Assembly: GCF_004339665.1 (NCBI RefSeq)
Contig: NZ_SMMU01000004.1
Span: 124,001 to 188,000 of the forward strand
Direction of reading: 5' to 3'
Length of the DNA: 64,000 nt
Origin: Azotobacter chroococcum
Lineage (GTDB): Bacteria > Pseudomonadota > Gammaproteobacteria > Pseudomonadales > Pseudomonadaceae
Made by a program: the position numbers and the translations under genes. Below, in pieces: positions 18,182 through 31,546 of the stretch (the stretch's first letter is position 1; each line of letters starts with the position of its first letter). The notes below the pieces were generated by a model, which saw nothing but the letters and a program-made list of their open reading frames with translations, was not told the DNA's origin and did no database searches.

Positions 18182-18214
18182 CTTCGCGAACGGCGCCCGG
18201 CACGCCGCCCGCGC

Positions 18215-19783
<1,569 letters not shown>

Positions 19784-19828
19784 GGAAACCGCTCCTGTCT
19801 GGCGTGCTGTCGGGCGCATGGGGGTTGC

Positions 19829-20119
19829 TCAGGGGGCCGGCAGCACGCGAACCGAGGGGTTGCCGAGCACCCTGACCAGCTCGCGGCGCACGCCGCCGAG
19901 GGTCTGGGCAGACATCGCGCAGCCGACGCAGGCGCCCTTGAGGCGCAGGCGGACGATGTTGTCCTGCACGGTGACCAGTTCGAGGTCGCCGCCGTCGCGC
20001 TGCACTCCCGGGCGCAGGCGCTCGATGGTGTCGCGCACCAGCGGCAGGGACTCGGCGGGGATCGGCGTGATCGCGAGGGTGGTTGCGGTTTCCTCGCTAT
20101 CCAGCGGCGGGTTGGACAT
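19829..20119 (-). CDS. Nfu-type Fe-S cluster carrier (NifU C-terminal domain), vnf-associated
   Basis: A 96-residue protein consisting of a single Nfu domain: PLVRDTIERLRPGVQRDGGD followed by the C-x-x-C motif in KGACVGCAMSAQTLGGV. Such domains bind a 4Fe-4S cluster between two subunits and hand it to target proteins. The frame is open to 20260, but the ATG at 20119 with GGAGG 5 bases upstream gives a compact domain. The gene sits directly upstream of vnfA and downstream of a ModE-type operator, so it probably serves Fe-S delivery to the V-nitrogenase system or to VnfA itself. This is inferred from position; it may correspond to the protein called NfuV in A. vinelandii. Confidence 0.8.
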   Translation of the reverse strand: MSNPPLDSEETATTLAITPIPAESLPLVRDTIERLRPGVQRDGGDLELVTVQDNIVRLRLKGACVGCAMSAQTLGGVRRELVRVLGNPSVRVLPAP

Positions 20120-20455
20120 GGCGTGCCTCCTCATGGCGTGCCCGCCTCGGCTGCCGGGAGGCCGCGCGCGGGGCGCTGCTCCGGCGTGCGCTGTGCAGCG
20201 GATGGCGGACAGATTGTCGAATGCGCAGCCGTCCCTCGGGGATGGCCCGGCGCAGGTCATTCATGCGAATGCGTGACTTGTCCGGAGGTGCCGGACAGGG
20301 GCGAACAGATCCTTCTCCCGCCAAGGCTCGGGTGCCTGGCTGGCGGGGCCGGGAAGCAGTGTAGGGCAAGCGTTATATATTCGTAAATATAACGCTGAGG
20401 GGCGGAGCGTGCGCGGATGGGGAAGGGCGGAGCGGCGCGGCTCCGCCCGCGGGCC
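20120..20455. promoter_or_regulatory. Intergenic region upstream of the nfu-vnfA operon
   Basis: A 336-base gap. The only strong signal is the ModE-type palindrome at 20370-20395. The remaining 250 bases up to the nfu start show no clear sigma-54 promoter, so vnfA is probably read from an ordinary promoter overlapping or near the palindrome. Confidence 0.5.
20370..20395. promoter_or_regulatory. ModE-type molybdate operator
   Basis: A perfect inverted repeat: GCGTTATAT, an 8-base spacer, then ATATAACGC. The inner 24 bases match the E. coli modA operator form CGTTATAT-N8-ACATAACG at 15 of 16 arm positions. It is an AT-rich island in GC-rich DNA, about 250 bases before the Nfu gene that precedes vnfA. 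ModE bound to molybdate at such a site would repress the vnfA operon when molybdenum is available. Confidence 0.78.
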
Positions 20456-20839
20456 TCAGCCGAGGACCAGGATGCCGTCCATTTCCACCTGCGCGCCGCG
20501 CGGCAGGGAGGCGACGCCGATGGCGGCGCGGGCCGGGTAGGGCTGCGCGAAGTAGCGGCCCATGACCTCGTTGACCTTGGCGAAGTGCGCCAGGTCGGTG
20601 AGGAAGATGTTCAGCTTGACGATGTCGGCGAACGAGCCGCCGGACGCCTCGACGACCGCCTTGAGGTTCTCGAACACCCGCACGGTCTGGGCTTCGAAGT
20701 CGCCTTCGACCAGTTCCATGGTCGTGGGATCGAGGGGGATCTGTCCGGACAGGTAGACGGTGTCGCCGGCCTTGATCGCCTGGGAATAGGTGCCGATGGC
20801 GGCGGGGGCCTTGTCGGTGTTGATCACGGTCTTGCTCAT
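20456..20839 (-). CDS. ridA: RidA family enamine/imine deaminase
   Basis: A 127-residue cytoplasmic protein that hydrolyses reactive 2-aminoacrylate and related imines from PLP enzymes. It has the family start ([20 protein letters not shown]), [10 protein letters not shown], the key Arg in [21 protein letters not shown], and normal length. GGAG lies 7 bases before the ATG. It follows spoT by 53 bases, as in pseudomonads. Confidence 0.93.
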   Translation of the reverse strand: MSKTVINTDKAPAAIGTYSQAIKAGDTVYLSGQIPLDPTTMELVEGDFEAQTVRVFENLKAVVEASGGSFADIVKLNIFLTDLAHFAKVNEVMGRYFAQPYPARAAIGVASLPRGAQVEMDGILVLG

Positions 20840-20892
20840 GGGGAGCTCCTTGGGGGGAAAGTCTGAACGGGCGCGCGGGCCGGCGCCCGCCG

Positions 20893-23001
20893 TCAGGCGC
20901 GTACGCGGGTGAGGCGGAGGACGCCCTTGAGGGCGCGCAGCTTCCTGATCACCCGGGCCAGGTGGATGCGGTCCTTCACGCTGACCACCAGCTGGACCAC
21001 GCTGGTGCGGCCGTCGCGTTCGTCCATGCCGATCTTCTCGATGTTGCCGTCCGCGGCGTTGACGCTGCCGGCGAGCAGGGCGATCAGGCCGCGCTGGTGT
21101 TCCAGCTCGACGCGCAGCTCGACGTTGAATTCGCCGCTGACCTCCTTGGACCAGGTCAGCGGGATGCATTTTTCCGGGTTGTGGCGGATCTCGCCGATAT
21201 TGCGGCAGTTCTCCAGGTGCACGACCATCCCCTTGCCCGCCGACAGGTGGCCGACGATGGGGTCGCCGGGGATCGGCGAGCAGCAGCGCGCGTAGCTCAG
21301 CACCAGGCCTTCGGTGCCGCGGATCGCCAGCGGGCCCTCGGCGCTGGGCAGTTCCTCGCCTTCGCTGGTCAGCAGACGGCGGGCCACCACGTAGGCCATG
21401 CGGTTGCCCAGGCCGATGTCTTCCAGGAGGTCCTCGAGAACTTCCATCCGGTACTCGTCGAGCACTTCGCGGATGCGTCCCTCGGGGGTCTGTTCGAGGC
21501 TGGCGTCGAAGCCGGCGAGCACCTTGTTGAGCAGGCGCTCGCCGAGGCTGATGGATTCCGAGCGGCGCTGCTGCTTGAGGGCGTGGCGGATGTGGGTGCG
21601 CGCCTTGGCGGTGACCACGAAGTTCAGCCAGGCCGGGTTCGGCCGCGCGCCGGGGGCGGTGACGATCTCCACCGTGGCGCCGCTTTCCAGCGGCTGGGAG
21701 AGCGGCGCCAGGCGGCGGTTGATGCGACAGGCGATGCAGCTGTTGCCGACGTCGGTGTGCACCGCGTAGGCGAAGTCGACCGCCGTGGAGCCCTTCTGCA
21801 GCTCCATGATGCGGCCTTTGGGCGTGAACACGTAGACCTCGTCGGGAAACAGGTCGATCTTCACGCTCTCGATGAATTCCAGCGAGTTGCCGGCGCTCTG
21901 CTGCAGCTCGAGCACGCCCTTGACCCATTGCCGGGCCCGCGCATGGTTGCCGCGGATCGGGTCCTCGTCGCCGGACTTGTACAGCCAGTGGGCGGCGATG
22001 CCGTTGTTGGCCAGCTCCTCCATCTCGCGGGTGCGGATCTGGATCTCGATGGGCACGCCGTGCATGCCGAACAGGGTGGTGTGCAGCGACTGGTAGCCGT
22101 TGGCCTTGGGAATCGCGATGTAGTCCTTGAAGCGGCCGGGCAGAGGCTTGTAGAGGTTGTGCACGGCGCCGAGCACGCGGTAGCAGGTGTCGACCTTGTC
22201 GACCACGATGCGGAAGGCGTAGACGTCCATGATCTCGGTGAACGCCTTGCGCTTGCCGCGCATCTTCTTGTAGATGCTGTAGAGGTGCTTCTCGCGGCCC
22301 TTGACGTCGCCGCCGAGGCCCTCGCGCTCGAGGCAGTTGACCAGCGACTGCTCGATCTTGGCGACGATTTCCTTGCGGTTGCCGCGGGCGCGGCGCACCG
22401 CCTGGCGGATGCGCGCCGAGCGCATCGGGTGCATGGCCTTGAAGCCGAGGTCCTCGAATTCCACGCGCATGCTGTGCATGCCCAGCCGGTTGGCGATGGG
22501 CGCGTAGATTTCCAAGGTTTCCTTGGCGATGCGCCGGCTCTTCTCGTAGGGCATGGCGTCGAGGGTGCGCATGTTGTGCAGGCGGTCGGCCAGTTTGACG
22601 AGGATCACGCGGATGTCGCGGGCCATGGCCATGGCCATCTTCTGGAAGTTCTCGGCCTGCGCTTCGGCCTTGTTCTCGAACTTCATCTGGGTCAGCTTGC
22701 TGACCCCGTCGACCAGCTCGGCGACGGTTTCGCCGAATTGCTCGACCAGTGCTTCCTTGGGAATGCCGGTGTCCTCGATCACGTCATGGAGCATCGCGGC
22801 CATCAGGCTCTGATGGTCCATGTGCATGTCGGCGAGGATGTTGGCGACGGCGAGGGGATGGGTGACGTAGGGTTCGCCGCTGCGCCGGCGCTGCCCGTCG
22901 TGGGCCTGCTCGGCGTAGTAATAGGCCCGGCGGACCAGGTTGACCTGGTCCGGGGCGAGGTAGGTCAGGAGCCGATCGGCAAGGGTTTCTATGCTGGCCA
23001 A
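20893..23001 (-). CDS. spoT: Bifunctional (p)ppGpp synthetase/hydrolase SpoT
   Basis: A 702-residue stringent-response enzyme. The N-terminal HD hydrolase domain has [15 protein letters not shown] and [14 protein letters not shown]; the synthetase domain follows ([22 protein letters not shown] and [12 protein letters not shown]), then a TGS domain ([27 protein letters not shown]) and a C-terminal ACT domain. The intact HD motif shows that it can hydrolyse (p)ppGpp. Length matches pseudomonad SpoT. rpoZ lies 60 bases upstream in the same direction. Confidence 0.97.
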   Translation of the reverse strand: MASIETLADRLLTYLAPDQVNLVRRAYYYAEQAHDGQRRRSGEPYVTHPLAVANILADMHMDHQSLMAAMLHDVIEDTGIPKEALVEQFGETVAELVDGVSKLTQMKFENKAEAQAENFQKMAMAMARDIRVILVKLADRLHNMRTLDAMPYEKSRRIAKETLEIYAPIANRLGMHSMRVEFEDLGFKAMHPMRSARIRQAVRRARGNRKEIVAKIEQSLVNCLEREGLGGDVKGREKHLYSIYKKMRGKRKAFTEIMDVYAFRIVVDKVDTCYRVLGAVHNLYKPLPGRFKDYIAIPKANGYQSLHTTLFGMHGVPIEIQIRTREMEELANNGIAAHWLYKSGDEDPIRGNHARARQWVKGVLELQQSAGNSLEFIESVKIDLFPDEVYVFTPKGRIMELQKGSTAVDFAYAVHTDVGNSCIACRINRRLAPLSQPLESGATVEIVTAPGARPNPAWLNFVVTAKARTHIRHALKQQRRSESISLGERLLNKVLAGFDASLEQTPEGRIREVLDEYRMEVLEDLLEDIGLGNRMAYVVARRLLTSEGEELPSAEGPLAIRGTEGLVLSYARCCSPIPGDPIVGHLSAGKGMVVHLENCRNIGEIRHNPEKCIPLTWSKEVSGEFNVELRVELEHQRGLIALLAGSVNAADGNIEKIGMDERDGRTSVVQLVVSVKDRIHLARVIRKLRALKGVLRLTRVRA

Positions 23002-23061
23002 GGATGTCCCCCCTGGCGAGCGGACAGTGCTCCCGTGCTGCGACCGCTGTCGGACATCGCG

Positions 23062-23325
23062 TTACAGGGCCTCGTTGCTGTCTTCCTCGAAGGCGGCGAA
23101 CAGCGGCTCCTCGGCGACGATCTCGTCCTGGGCGATGACGTTGTAGTCGACCAGGCCCGCGGCGATCTCGCGCAGGGCGACCACGGTGGGCTTGTCGTTC
23201 TCCCAGGGTACCCGCGGCTCCTTGCCGCCGGTGGCCAGCTGGCGCGAGCGCTTGCTGGCGAGCATGACCAGCTCGAAGCGGTTATCGACGTTGTCCAGGC
23301 AGTCTTCAACGGTAACGCGGGCCAT
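23062..23325 (-). CDS. rpoZ: RNA polymerase omega subunit
   Basis: An 87-residue subunit that helps assemble the beta-prime subunit and takes part in ppGpp binding. It starts [30 protein letters not shown], which is nearly invariant in gammaproteobacteria. The frame is open to 23370, but the ATG at 23325 is the family start. In pseudomonads it lies directly after gmk; here a TSUP gene on the other strand separates them, so rpoZ-spoT needs its own promoter in 23326-23696. Confidence 0.96.
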   Translation of the reverse strand: MARVTVEDCLDNVDNRFELVMLASKRSRQLATGGKEPRVPWENDKPTVVALREIAAGLVDYNVIAQDEIVAEEPLFAAFEEDSNEAL

Positions 23326-23533
23326 GGTGTTCCTCGTGACGAATGGGAGTGGCAATAGCCAAATGGGCAAGCGGACTGGCTAGTCTAGGAAAACGCCACT
23401 TCGAAGGGAAGGGCCAAATGGCCGCGCGGTCGCCGGCGGGGGAAGGGCCGGGCTGTCGGCTTTGTCGCAAAGGCGACAGCGGCGCAGGCGGGGAGCTGGC
23501 GTTGCGACAGGCTCGCGAGCGGTTCCCAGGTAG

Positions 23534-23557
23534 CGTGATTTCTTTTTCTATATAGCG
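23534..23557. promoter_or_regulatory. Degenerate ModE-like palindrome 1
   Basis: CGTGATTT, 8 bases, ATATAGCG: 13 of 16 arm positions agree with CGTTATAT-N8-ATATAACG, and the right arm has the TATATAGCG form found in ModE half-sites. It lies 140-160 bases before the TSUP gene. A weak call on its own. Confidence 0.35.
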
Positions 23558-23659
23558 AAATACGCCGGTTTCGCCGGGGCGTGGCGGGCCGAGGTATGCC
23601 TTGTGAATCCTGATATAAGGCCTTTATGGCAGGTGGCGTGCTTCTTGCTAAATAGTATT

Positions 23660-23683
23660 CGTTATCTATTTGTATACATATTG
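23660..23683. promoter_or_regulatory. Degenerate ModE-like palindrome 2
   Basis: CGTTATCT, 8 bases, ACATATTG: 13 of 16 arm positions agree with the E. coli modA operator arms CGTTATAT and ACATAACG. It ends 13 bases before the TSUP start codon, so it would block transcription or translation if occupied. Confidence 0.35.
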
Positions 23684-23696
23684 GTGAGTGCACGAC

Positions 23697-24518
23697 ATGA
23701 AAGCCATTGAATCCATGCAGCCCTCCTTGCGCAGCGCCCAGGGTTTCCTCGCCGGCTCGCTGATCGGCACCCTGGGCGGGCTGATCGGCCTGGGCGGGGC
23801 GGAATTCCGCCTGCCGGTGCTGATCGGGCTGTTCCGTCTGGAAACCCTGGAAGCGGTCATCTTCAACAAGGCGATGAGCCTGGTGGTGGTCGCCGCGGCC
23901 CTGCTGTTTCGCAGCGGCGGCATCCCCCTGGAGCAACTGGCGGCGCATCTGGGGATCGCCCTGAACCTGCTGGCCGGCAGCCTGGTCGGCGCCTGGTGGG
24001 CGGCCGGGCATGCGCTGCGCCTGTCGCGCCAGTGGCTCGACCGCATCGTCATGCTCATGCTGGTGGGGCTGGCGCTGGTGATGCTGGCGGAGGCCGCCGT
24101 CGGGCTGCACGACGGCAGCGCGCCGCTGTTCGCTTCGGCGCCGCTGCAGTTGCTCGCCGGCCTGCTCGCCGGGCTGGGCATCGGCGTGGTGGCGGCGCTG
24201 CTCGGGGTGGCCGGCGGCGAGCTCTTGATCCCGACCATCGTGCTGCTCTACGGGGTGGACATCAAGCTGGCCGGCAGCCTGTCGCTGATGGTCAGCCTGC
24301 CGACCATGATCGTCGGCTTCGCCCGCTACAGCAGCTCCGGCGCTTTTGCCATCCTCGGCCGGGAACGCCCGCTGTTCGGCTGGATGGCGGCCGGCTCGAT
24401 CCTTGGTGCCGCTTTGGGCGGCCTGCTGCTCGGCCTGGTACCGACGCGCCTGCTGATGCTCCTGCTCGGGGTGATCCTGCTGGTGTCCGCGCTGAAGACC
24501 TTCCTGCACCGGCACTGA
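23697..24518 (+). CDS. TSUP (TauE/SafE) family membrane transporter
   Basis: A 273-residue inner-membrane protein with about eight hydrophobic segments and two internal glycine-rich repeats (SLIGTLGGLIGLGGAEFRLPVL near 20-41 and IGVVAALLGVAGGELLIPTIVL near 162-183), the signature of the TSUP family. Members move sulfite, sulfoacetate and other small anions; the substrate cannot be read from sequence. It interrupts the usual gmk-rpoZ order on the opposite strand. An in-frame GTG at 23688 is an alternative start. The ModE-like palindromes upstream raise the possibility of an oxyanion related to molybdate, but this is speculative. Confidence 0.85.
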   Translation: MKAIESMQPSLRSAQGFLAGSLIGTLGGLIGLGGAEFRLPVLIGLFRLETLEAVIFNKAMSLVVVAAALLFRSGGIPLEQLAAHLGIALNLLAGSLVGAWWAAGHALRLSRQWLDRIVMLMLVGLALVMLAEAAVGLHDGSAPLFASAPLQLLAGLLAGLGIGVVAALLGVAGGELLIPTIVLLYGVDIKLAGSLSLMVSLPTMIVGFARYSSSGAFAILGRERPLFGWMAAGSILGAALGGLLLGLVPTRLLMLLLGVILLVSALKTFLHRH

Positions 24519-24552
24519 ACGGGTTCTGGGGCCGCGCGCTGCCGGCGCGGCC

Positions 24553-26169
<1,617 letters not shown>

Positions 26170-26214
26170 CTATAATGGCCGGCAAATTTTCCCCGACCGT
26201 ACAGGTAAGCCCAG

Positions 26215-26934
26215 ATGAAGCGTCCCAGTGGCCGTGCGCCCCACCAGTTGCGTCCGATCCGCATCACCCGCAACTACACCCGGCATGCCGAGGGCTCGGT
26301 GCTGGTGGAGTTCGGCGACACCCGGGTGATCTGCACGGTCAGCGCCGAGTCCGGCGTGCCGCGCTTCCTCAAGGGCCAGGGCAAGGGCTGGCTGACCGCC
26401 GAGTACGGCATGCTGCCGCGGGCCACCGGCGAGCGTACCGCGCGCGAGGCCAGTCGGGGTCGGCAGGGCGGGCGCACCCTGGAGATCCAGCGGCTGATCG
26501 GCCGCTCGCTGCGCGCCGCGCTGGACATGAGCAAGCTGGGCGAGAACACCCTGTACATCGACTGCGACGTGATCCAGGCCGACGGCGGGACCCGCACGGC
26601 CTCCATCACCGGCGCCATGGTGGCGCTGGTCGATGCCCTGGCGGTGCTGAAGAAGCGTGGCGCGCTGAAGGGCGATCCGCTGAAGCAGATGGTCGCGGCG
26701 GTCTCCGTGGGCATCTACCGGGGCGAGCCGGTGCTGGATCTGGACTATCCCGAGGATTCCGACGCCGAGACCGACCTGAATGTGGTGATGACCGACGCCG
26801 GCGGTTTCATCGAGGTACAGGGCACCGCCGAGGGTGAGCCCTTCCAGCCGGAGGAGCTGAACGCCATGCTGGCCCTGGCCACCCAGGGTATCCGCGAGCT
26901 GTTCGAGCTGCAGCGCGCCGTGCTGGCCGACTGA
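26215..26934 (+). CDS. rph: Ribonuclease PH
   Basis: A 239-residue phosphorolytic 3'-5' exoribonuclease that trims tRNA precursors. The sequence runs [22 protein letters not shown]..., with [14 protein letters not shown] and the active-site region [14 protein letters not shown] and [18 protein letters not shown]. Full length. A small membrane-protein gene follows 7 bases later. Confidence 0.97.
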   Translation: MKRPSGRAPHQLRPIRITRNYTRHAEGSVLVEFGDTRVICTVSAESGVPRFLKGQGKGWLTAEYGMLPRATGERTAREASRGRQGGRTLEIQRLIGRSLRAALDMSKLGENTLYIDCDVIQADGGTRTASITGAMVALVDALAVLKKRGALKGDPLKQMVAAVSVGIYRGEPVLDLDYPEDSDAETDLNVVMTDAGGFIEVQGTAEGEPFQPEELNAMLALATQGIRELFELQRAVLAD

Positions 26935-26941
26935 GATCGCC

Positions 26942-27310
26942 ATGACGTCGCAGTCGCTCATTCCGCTGCCCGACCCACAGGCCCGTCGCTGGGCGATGCT
27001 CTGCCACTACGCGGCCTTCTTCTGGTTCGTGGCGCCGTTGATCGGCAACGTGCTGGGGCCCTTGATCGTCTGGCAGCTGCAGAAGGACCGCGATCCCTTC
27101 GTCGACCGGCAGGGCAGGGAGGCGCTCAACTTCCAGATCACCTACAGCCTGCTGATGATGCTCTGCGGTGCGCTGGCCTGGATCTTCATCGGTTTCCCGC
27201 TGATGCTGCTGGTCAACCTGACGACGCTGGTGCTGGTGGTCATCGCCGGCATCCGGGCGAATGCCGGCGAGGCCTGGCGTTATCCCTTCTGTCTGCGTCT
27301 GGTGAAGTGA
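26942..27310 (+). CDS. DUF4870 family membrane protein
   Basis: A 122-residue protein with three hydrophobic segments and the DUF4870 pattern (CHYAAFF...IGNVLGPLIVWQLQKDRDPFVDRQGREALNFQITY). Its function is unknown. It starts 7 bases after rph, so it is co-transcribed, and ends at a strong bidirectional terminator. Confidence 0.88.
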   Translation: MTSQSLIPLPDPQARRWAMLCHYAAFFWFVAPLIGNVLGPLIVWQLQKDRDPFVDRQGREALNFQITYSLLMMLCGALAWIFIGFPLMLLVNLTTLVLVVIAGIRANAGEAWRYPFCLRLVK

Positions 27311-27315
27311 ACGGA

Positions 27316-27348
27316 CCAGAAAAAGCCGGCATGGCCGGCTTTTTCTGG
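27316..27348. terminator. Bidirectional rho-independent terminator
   Basis: CCAGAAAAAGCCGGC and GCCGGCTTTTTCTGG form a near-perfect hairpin with A-runs and T-runs on either side, between the convergent DUF4870 gene and crc. It works for both directions. Confidence 0.92.
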
Positions 27349-27359
27349 GGTGGCGTCGC

Positions 27360-28139
27360 TTACAGGCTCAGCAGCCAGTCGTAGTCGACGATCAGCGGGG
27401 CATGCTGGGAGAAGCGCGGCTGCCGGGGCAGGCGGGCGTTGCGCACGAAGCGGCGCATGCCCGGGGTCAGCAGCTGATAGTCGAAGCGCCAGCCGAGATT
27501 GAGCATTTCCGCCTGTTCGCTGTCCGGCCACCAGCTGTAGAGGTCGCCCTCGCGGCTGGTTTCCCGCAGGGCATCCACGTAGCCCATGTGGCCGATGATC
27601 TGGTCCATCCAGGCGCGCTCCGGCGCCAGGAAGCCGGGCAGCTGCTGGCAGTCGCGCCAGTTCTTCACGTCCTGCTTCTGGTGCGCCACGTACAGCGAGC
27701 CGCAGTAGATGTATTCGCGGCGCTTGCGGCGCTGCTTGTCCAGATAGTGGGCGAAGTCGTCCATGAACTTGAACTTCTGGTTCAGGCTCTCGTCGCCGCC
27801 CTGCCCGGTGGGCAGCAGCAGGCTGGCGATGCTGACCTTGTCGAAGTCGGCCTGCAGGTAGCGCCCGTAGCGATCGGCCGTCTCGAAGCCGAGACTGCCG
27901 ATCACTGCCTTGGGCTGCAGTCGCGAATAGAGCGCCACGCCGCCCTGGCTCGGGACCTCCGCCTCGCTGGCGTAGAGGAAGTAGCCGTCCAGCTGGTAGG
28001 TCGGATCGTCCAGTTCGAAGGCGGAAGCGCGGGTATCCTGCAGGCAGATCACGTCGGCATTCTGGGCTTGCAGCCAGCTGAACAGGCCCCGCTCGACGGC
28101 AGCCTGAATACCATTGACGTTTACACTGATGATCCGCAT
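27360..28139 (-). CDS. crc: Catabolite repression control protein Crc
   Basis: A 259-residue protein of the exonuclease III fold (MRIISVNVNGIQAAVERG, ICLQDTRA, DRYGRYLQADF). Crc acts with Hfq to block translation of catabolic mRNAs when preferred carbon sources are present, and it has lost nuclease activity in pseudomonads. The position divergent from pyrE is the pseudomonad arrangement and separates it from the DNA-repair paralogue XthA. Confidence 0.95.
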   Translation of the reverse strand: MRIISVNVNGIQAAVERGLFSWLQAQNADVICLQDTRASAFELDDPTYQLDGYFLYASEAEVPSQGGVALYSRLQPKAVIGSLGFETADRYGRYLQADFDKVSIASLLLPTGQGGDESLNQKFKFMDDFAHYLDKQRRKRREYIYCGSLYVAHQKQDVKNWRDCQQLPGFLAPERAWMDQIIGHMGYVDALRETSREGDLYSWWPDSEQAEMLNLGWRFDYQLLTPGMRRFVRNARLPRQPRFSQHAPLIVDYDWLLSL

Positions 28140-28219
28140 ACATGGCCCCCAAAAAAACCAGCGTGTATGATACCCGACCTCGGAGCATATAGCTAAATCG
28201 GTGCCTATCGGGACTTTTC

Positions 28220-28861
28220 ATGCAGGCCTACCAGCGCGAATTCATTCGTTTCGCCATCGAGCGCGGTGTGCTGCGCTTCGGCGAGTTCACCCTCAAGTCG
28301 GGGCGGACCAGCCCCTACTTCTTCAATGCCGGGCTGTTCAACAGCGGTCTGGCGCTGGCCCGGCTGGGGCGCTTCTACGCCTCGGCGCTGGTCGACAGCG
28401 GCATCCCCTTCGACGTGCTGTTCGGGCCTGCCTACAAGGGCATCCCGCTGGCCGCGGCGACCGCGGTGGCGCTGGCCGAGCACCACGGCCGCGACCTGCC
28501 CTGGTGCTTCAACCGCAAGGAGGCCAAGGATCACGGCGAGGGCGGCACCCTGGTCGGGGCGCCGCTGGCCGGGCGGGTGCTGATCGTCGATGACGTGATC
28601 ACCGCCGGCACGGCGATCCGCGAGGTGATGCAGATCATCCAGGGCCAGGGCGCCCAGGCGGCCGGCGTGCTGATCGCGCTGAACCGCCAGGAGCGCGGCC
28701 AGGGCGCGCTGTCGGCGATCCAGGAAGTCGAGCGCGACTTCGCCATGCCGGTGGTCAGCATCGCTTCCCTCTCCGACGTGCTGGAATACTTGGCGGAAGA
28801 TGCCGAGCTCAAGCGGCATCTGCCGGCCGTGGAAGCCTACCGCGCGCAATACGGCATTTGA
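28220..28861 (+). CDS. pyrE: Orotate phosphoribosyltransferase
   Basis: A 213-residue enzyme that makes orotidine monophosphate from orotate and PRPP. PRPP-binding motif [17 protein letters not shown], and [18 protein letters not shown] and [14 protein letters not shown] are present. Divergent from crc with an 80-base gap. Followed by a hairpin terminator. Confidence 0.97.
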   Translation: MQAYQREFIRFAIERGVLRFGEFTLKSGRTSPYFFNAGLFNSGLALARLGRFYASALVDSGIPFDVLFGPAYKGIPLAAATAVALAEHHGRDLPWCFNRKEAKDHGEGGTLVGAPLAGRVLIVDDVITAGTAIREVMQIIQGQGAQAAGVLIALNRQERGQGALSAIQEVERDFAMPVVSIASLSDVLEYLAEDAELKRHLPAVEAYRAQYGI

Positions 28862-28880
28862 TCGGGCGGCTGAAGAAGAA

Positions 28881-28903
28881 GGGGAGCTCGAGGCTCCCCT
28901 TTT
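28881..28903. terminator. Rho-independent terminator after pyrE
   Basis: GGGGAGC, 5-base loop, GCTCCCC, then TTTT, preceded by an A-rich run, so it can also serve argB arriving on the other strand. Confidence 0.88.
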
Positions 28904-28930
28904 CGTGTCCGCGTTTGCCGGCCGCCGGCT

Positions 28931-29971
<1,041 letters not shown>

Positions 29972-31369
29972 TTAGAACGGCAGCTTCAGATCCGGGGCGA
30001 CATTATAGAGCTGCGCACGGAACACTTCCTGGATGCGTTGCAGCTCCTCGGCAGTTTCGGCCTCGAAGCGCAGCACCAGCACCGGGGTGGTGTTGGAGGC
30101 GCGCACCAGGCCCCAGCCCTTCGGGTAGTCGACGCGCGCGCCATCGAGGGTGCTCACCTCGGCGCCTTCGCCCCACTGGGCATCGCGCTGCAGGGCCTCG
30201 ATGATGGTGAACTTGCTCTCTTCGGTGACCTTGACGTTGATCTCCGGGGTGGAGAGGTCCACCGGGAAATCGGCGAACACCTGGTCGGCATTGCGCGAAT
30301 CCTGGGCAAGGATCTCCAAGAGGCGCGCGGCGCTGTAGATGCCGTCGTCGAAGCCGAACCAGCGCTCCTTGAAGAACACGTGCCCGCTCATCTCGCCGGC
30401 GAGCAGGGCGCCGCTTTCCTTCATCTTCTTCTTGATCAGCGAGTGGCCGGTCTTCCACATCAGCGGACGGCCGCCGCTGGCCTTGATCAGCGGGGTCAGG
30501 CGGCGGGTGCACTTGACGTCGAAGATGATCTCGGAACCGGGGTTGCGGCTGGCCACGTCCTTGGCAAAGAGCATCAGCAACTGGTCGGGGTAGATGATGG
30601 CGCCGCTGTTGGTCACCACGCCGACGCGGTCGCCGTCGCCGTCGAAGGCCAGGCCGAGGTCGGCCTTCTCGCTGGCGACCTTGGCGATCAGGTCTTCCAG
30701 ATTCTCCGGCTTGCCCGGGTCCGGGTGGTGGTTGGGGAAGTTGCCGTCGACCTCGCAGAACAGCGGGATCACCTCGCAGCCGAGGGCCTCGATCAGGCGC
30801 GGGGCGATCACCCCGGCGACGCCGTTGCCGCAGTCGACCACCACCTTCAGCTTGCGCGCCAGGCGGATGTCGCCGCGGATCTGCTCGAAATAGCGTTCCA
30901 GCACGTCGACCTGCTCGACGCGGCCTTCGCCGGCGCTCAGGTTGCCGCTCTCGATGCGCTCGCGCAGCACCTGGATCTGTTCGTTGGCCAGGGTGTCGCC
31001 GGCGACGACGATCTTGAAGCCGTTGTAGTCCGGCGGGTTGTGGCTGCCGGTGAGCTGCACGCCGGACTTGCCGGCGAGGATGTTGGCCGCGTAGTAGAGC
31101 ACCGGGGTCGGCACCATGCCGACGTCGCTGACGGTGCAGCCGCTGTCGCGCACGCCGCGGATCAACTGCTCGACCAGCTCGGGGCCGGACAGGCGGCCAT
31201 CGCGCCCGACCGAAACGTTCGGCTCGCCCTTGGCCAGGCTTTCCGAACCGATGGCCCGGCCGATCCAGTAGGCGGCTTCCGGGGTCAGGCTGTCGCCGAC
31301 CACGCCGCGGATGTCATAGGCCCGGAAGATGCTGGCGGGCAGGGAGGGGGCTTTCTGGAGGCTGTTCAT
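29972..31369 (-). CDS. algC: Phosphomannomutase/phosphoglucomutase AlgC
   Basis: A 465-residue enzyme that interconverts 6-phospho and 1-phospho mannose and glucose, feeding GDP-mannose for alginate and sugars for LPS; alginate matters for Azotobacter cysts. The phosphoserine loop is LTGSHNPPDYNGFK, the metal-binding loop LAFDGDGDRVGVV, and the sugar-binding loop GEMSGHVFF. The ATG at 31369 gives the same start as P. aeruginosa AlgC, but it has a poor ribosome site and the frame is open for 39 more codons, with in-frame ATGs (for example at 31429), so a longer form is possible. Confidence 0.93.
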   Translation of the reverse strand: MNSLQKAPSLPASIFRAYDIRGVVGDSLTPEAAYWIGRAIGSESLAKGEPNVSVGRDGRLSGPELVEQLIRGVRDSGCTVSDVGMVPTPVLYYAANILAGKSGVQLTGSHNPPDYNGFKIVVAGDTLANEQIQVLRERIESGNLSAGEGRVEQVDVLERYFEQIRGDIRLARKLKVVVDCGNGVAGVIAPRLIEALGCEVIPLFCEVDGNFPNHHPDPGKPENLEDLIAKVASEKADLGLAFDGDGDRVGVVTNSGAIIYPDQLLMLFAKDVASRNPGSEIIFDVKCTRRLTPLIKASGGRPLMWKTGHSLIKKKMKESGALLAGEMSGHVFFKERWFGFDDGIYSAARLLEILAQDSRNADQVFADFPVDLSTPEINVKVTEESKFTIIEALQRDAQWGEGAEVSTLDGARVDYPKGWGLVRASNTTPVLVLRFEAETAEELQRIQEVFRAQLYNVAPDLKLPF

Positions 31370-31546
31370 GCGGGGGTGGTGCTCCGATGTTTCCGGACTG
31401 GCGGTCCGGGTTACTTCAAGGATGTCCATGTCGGGCATGTCGTTGAGTGCAGCAGTCGGCGACCGACGCGGCGGGCAGGCAGCCATTCGATTGCCATCAG
31501 GCGCCGACCCGCAGGTTTGATGGACGGGGCGGCGCAGAGTTCCACG

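Larger units (their letters stand above)
23326..23696. other. Divergent intergenic region rpoZ / TSUP gene
   Basis: A 371-base gap. It must hold the rpoZ-spoT promoter on the minus strand and the TSUP promoter on the plus strand. The half nearest the TSUP gene is AT-rich and has two degenerate ModE-like palindromes (listed separately). Nothing else was recognised. Confidence 0.4.

Noticed and set aside
20120-20369. A sigma-54 promoter in front of the nfu-vnfA operon
   Set aside because: No GG-N10-GC pair with reasonable flanks was found on the minus strand in this gap.
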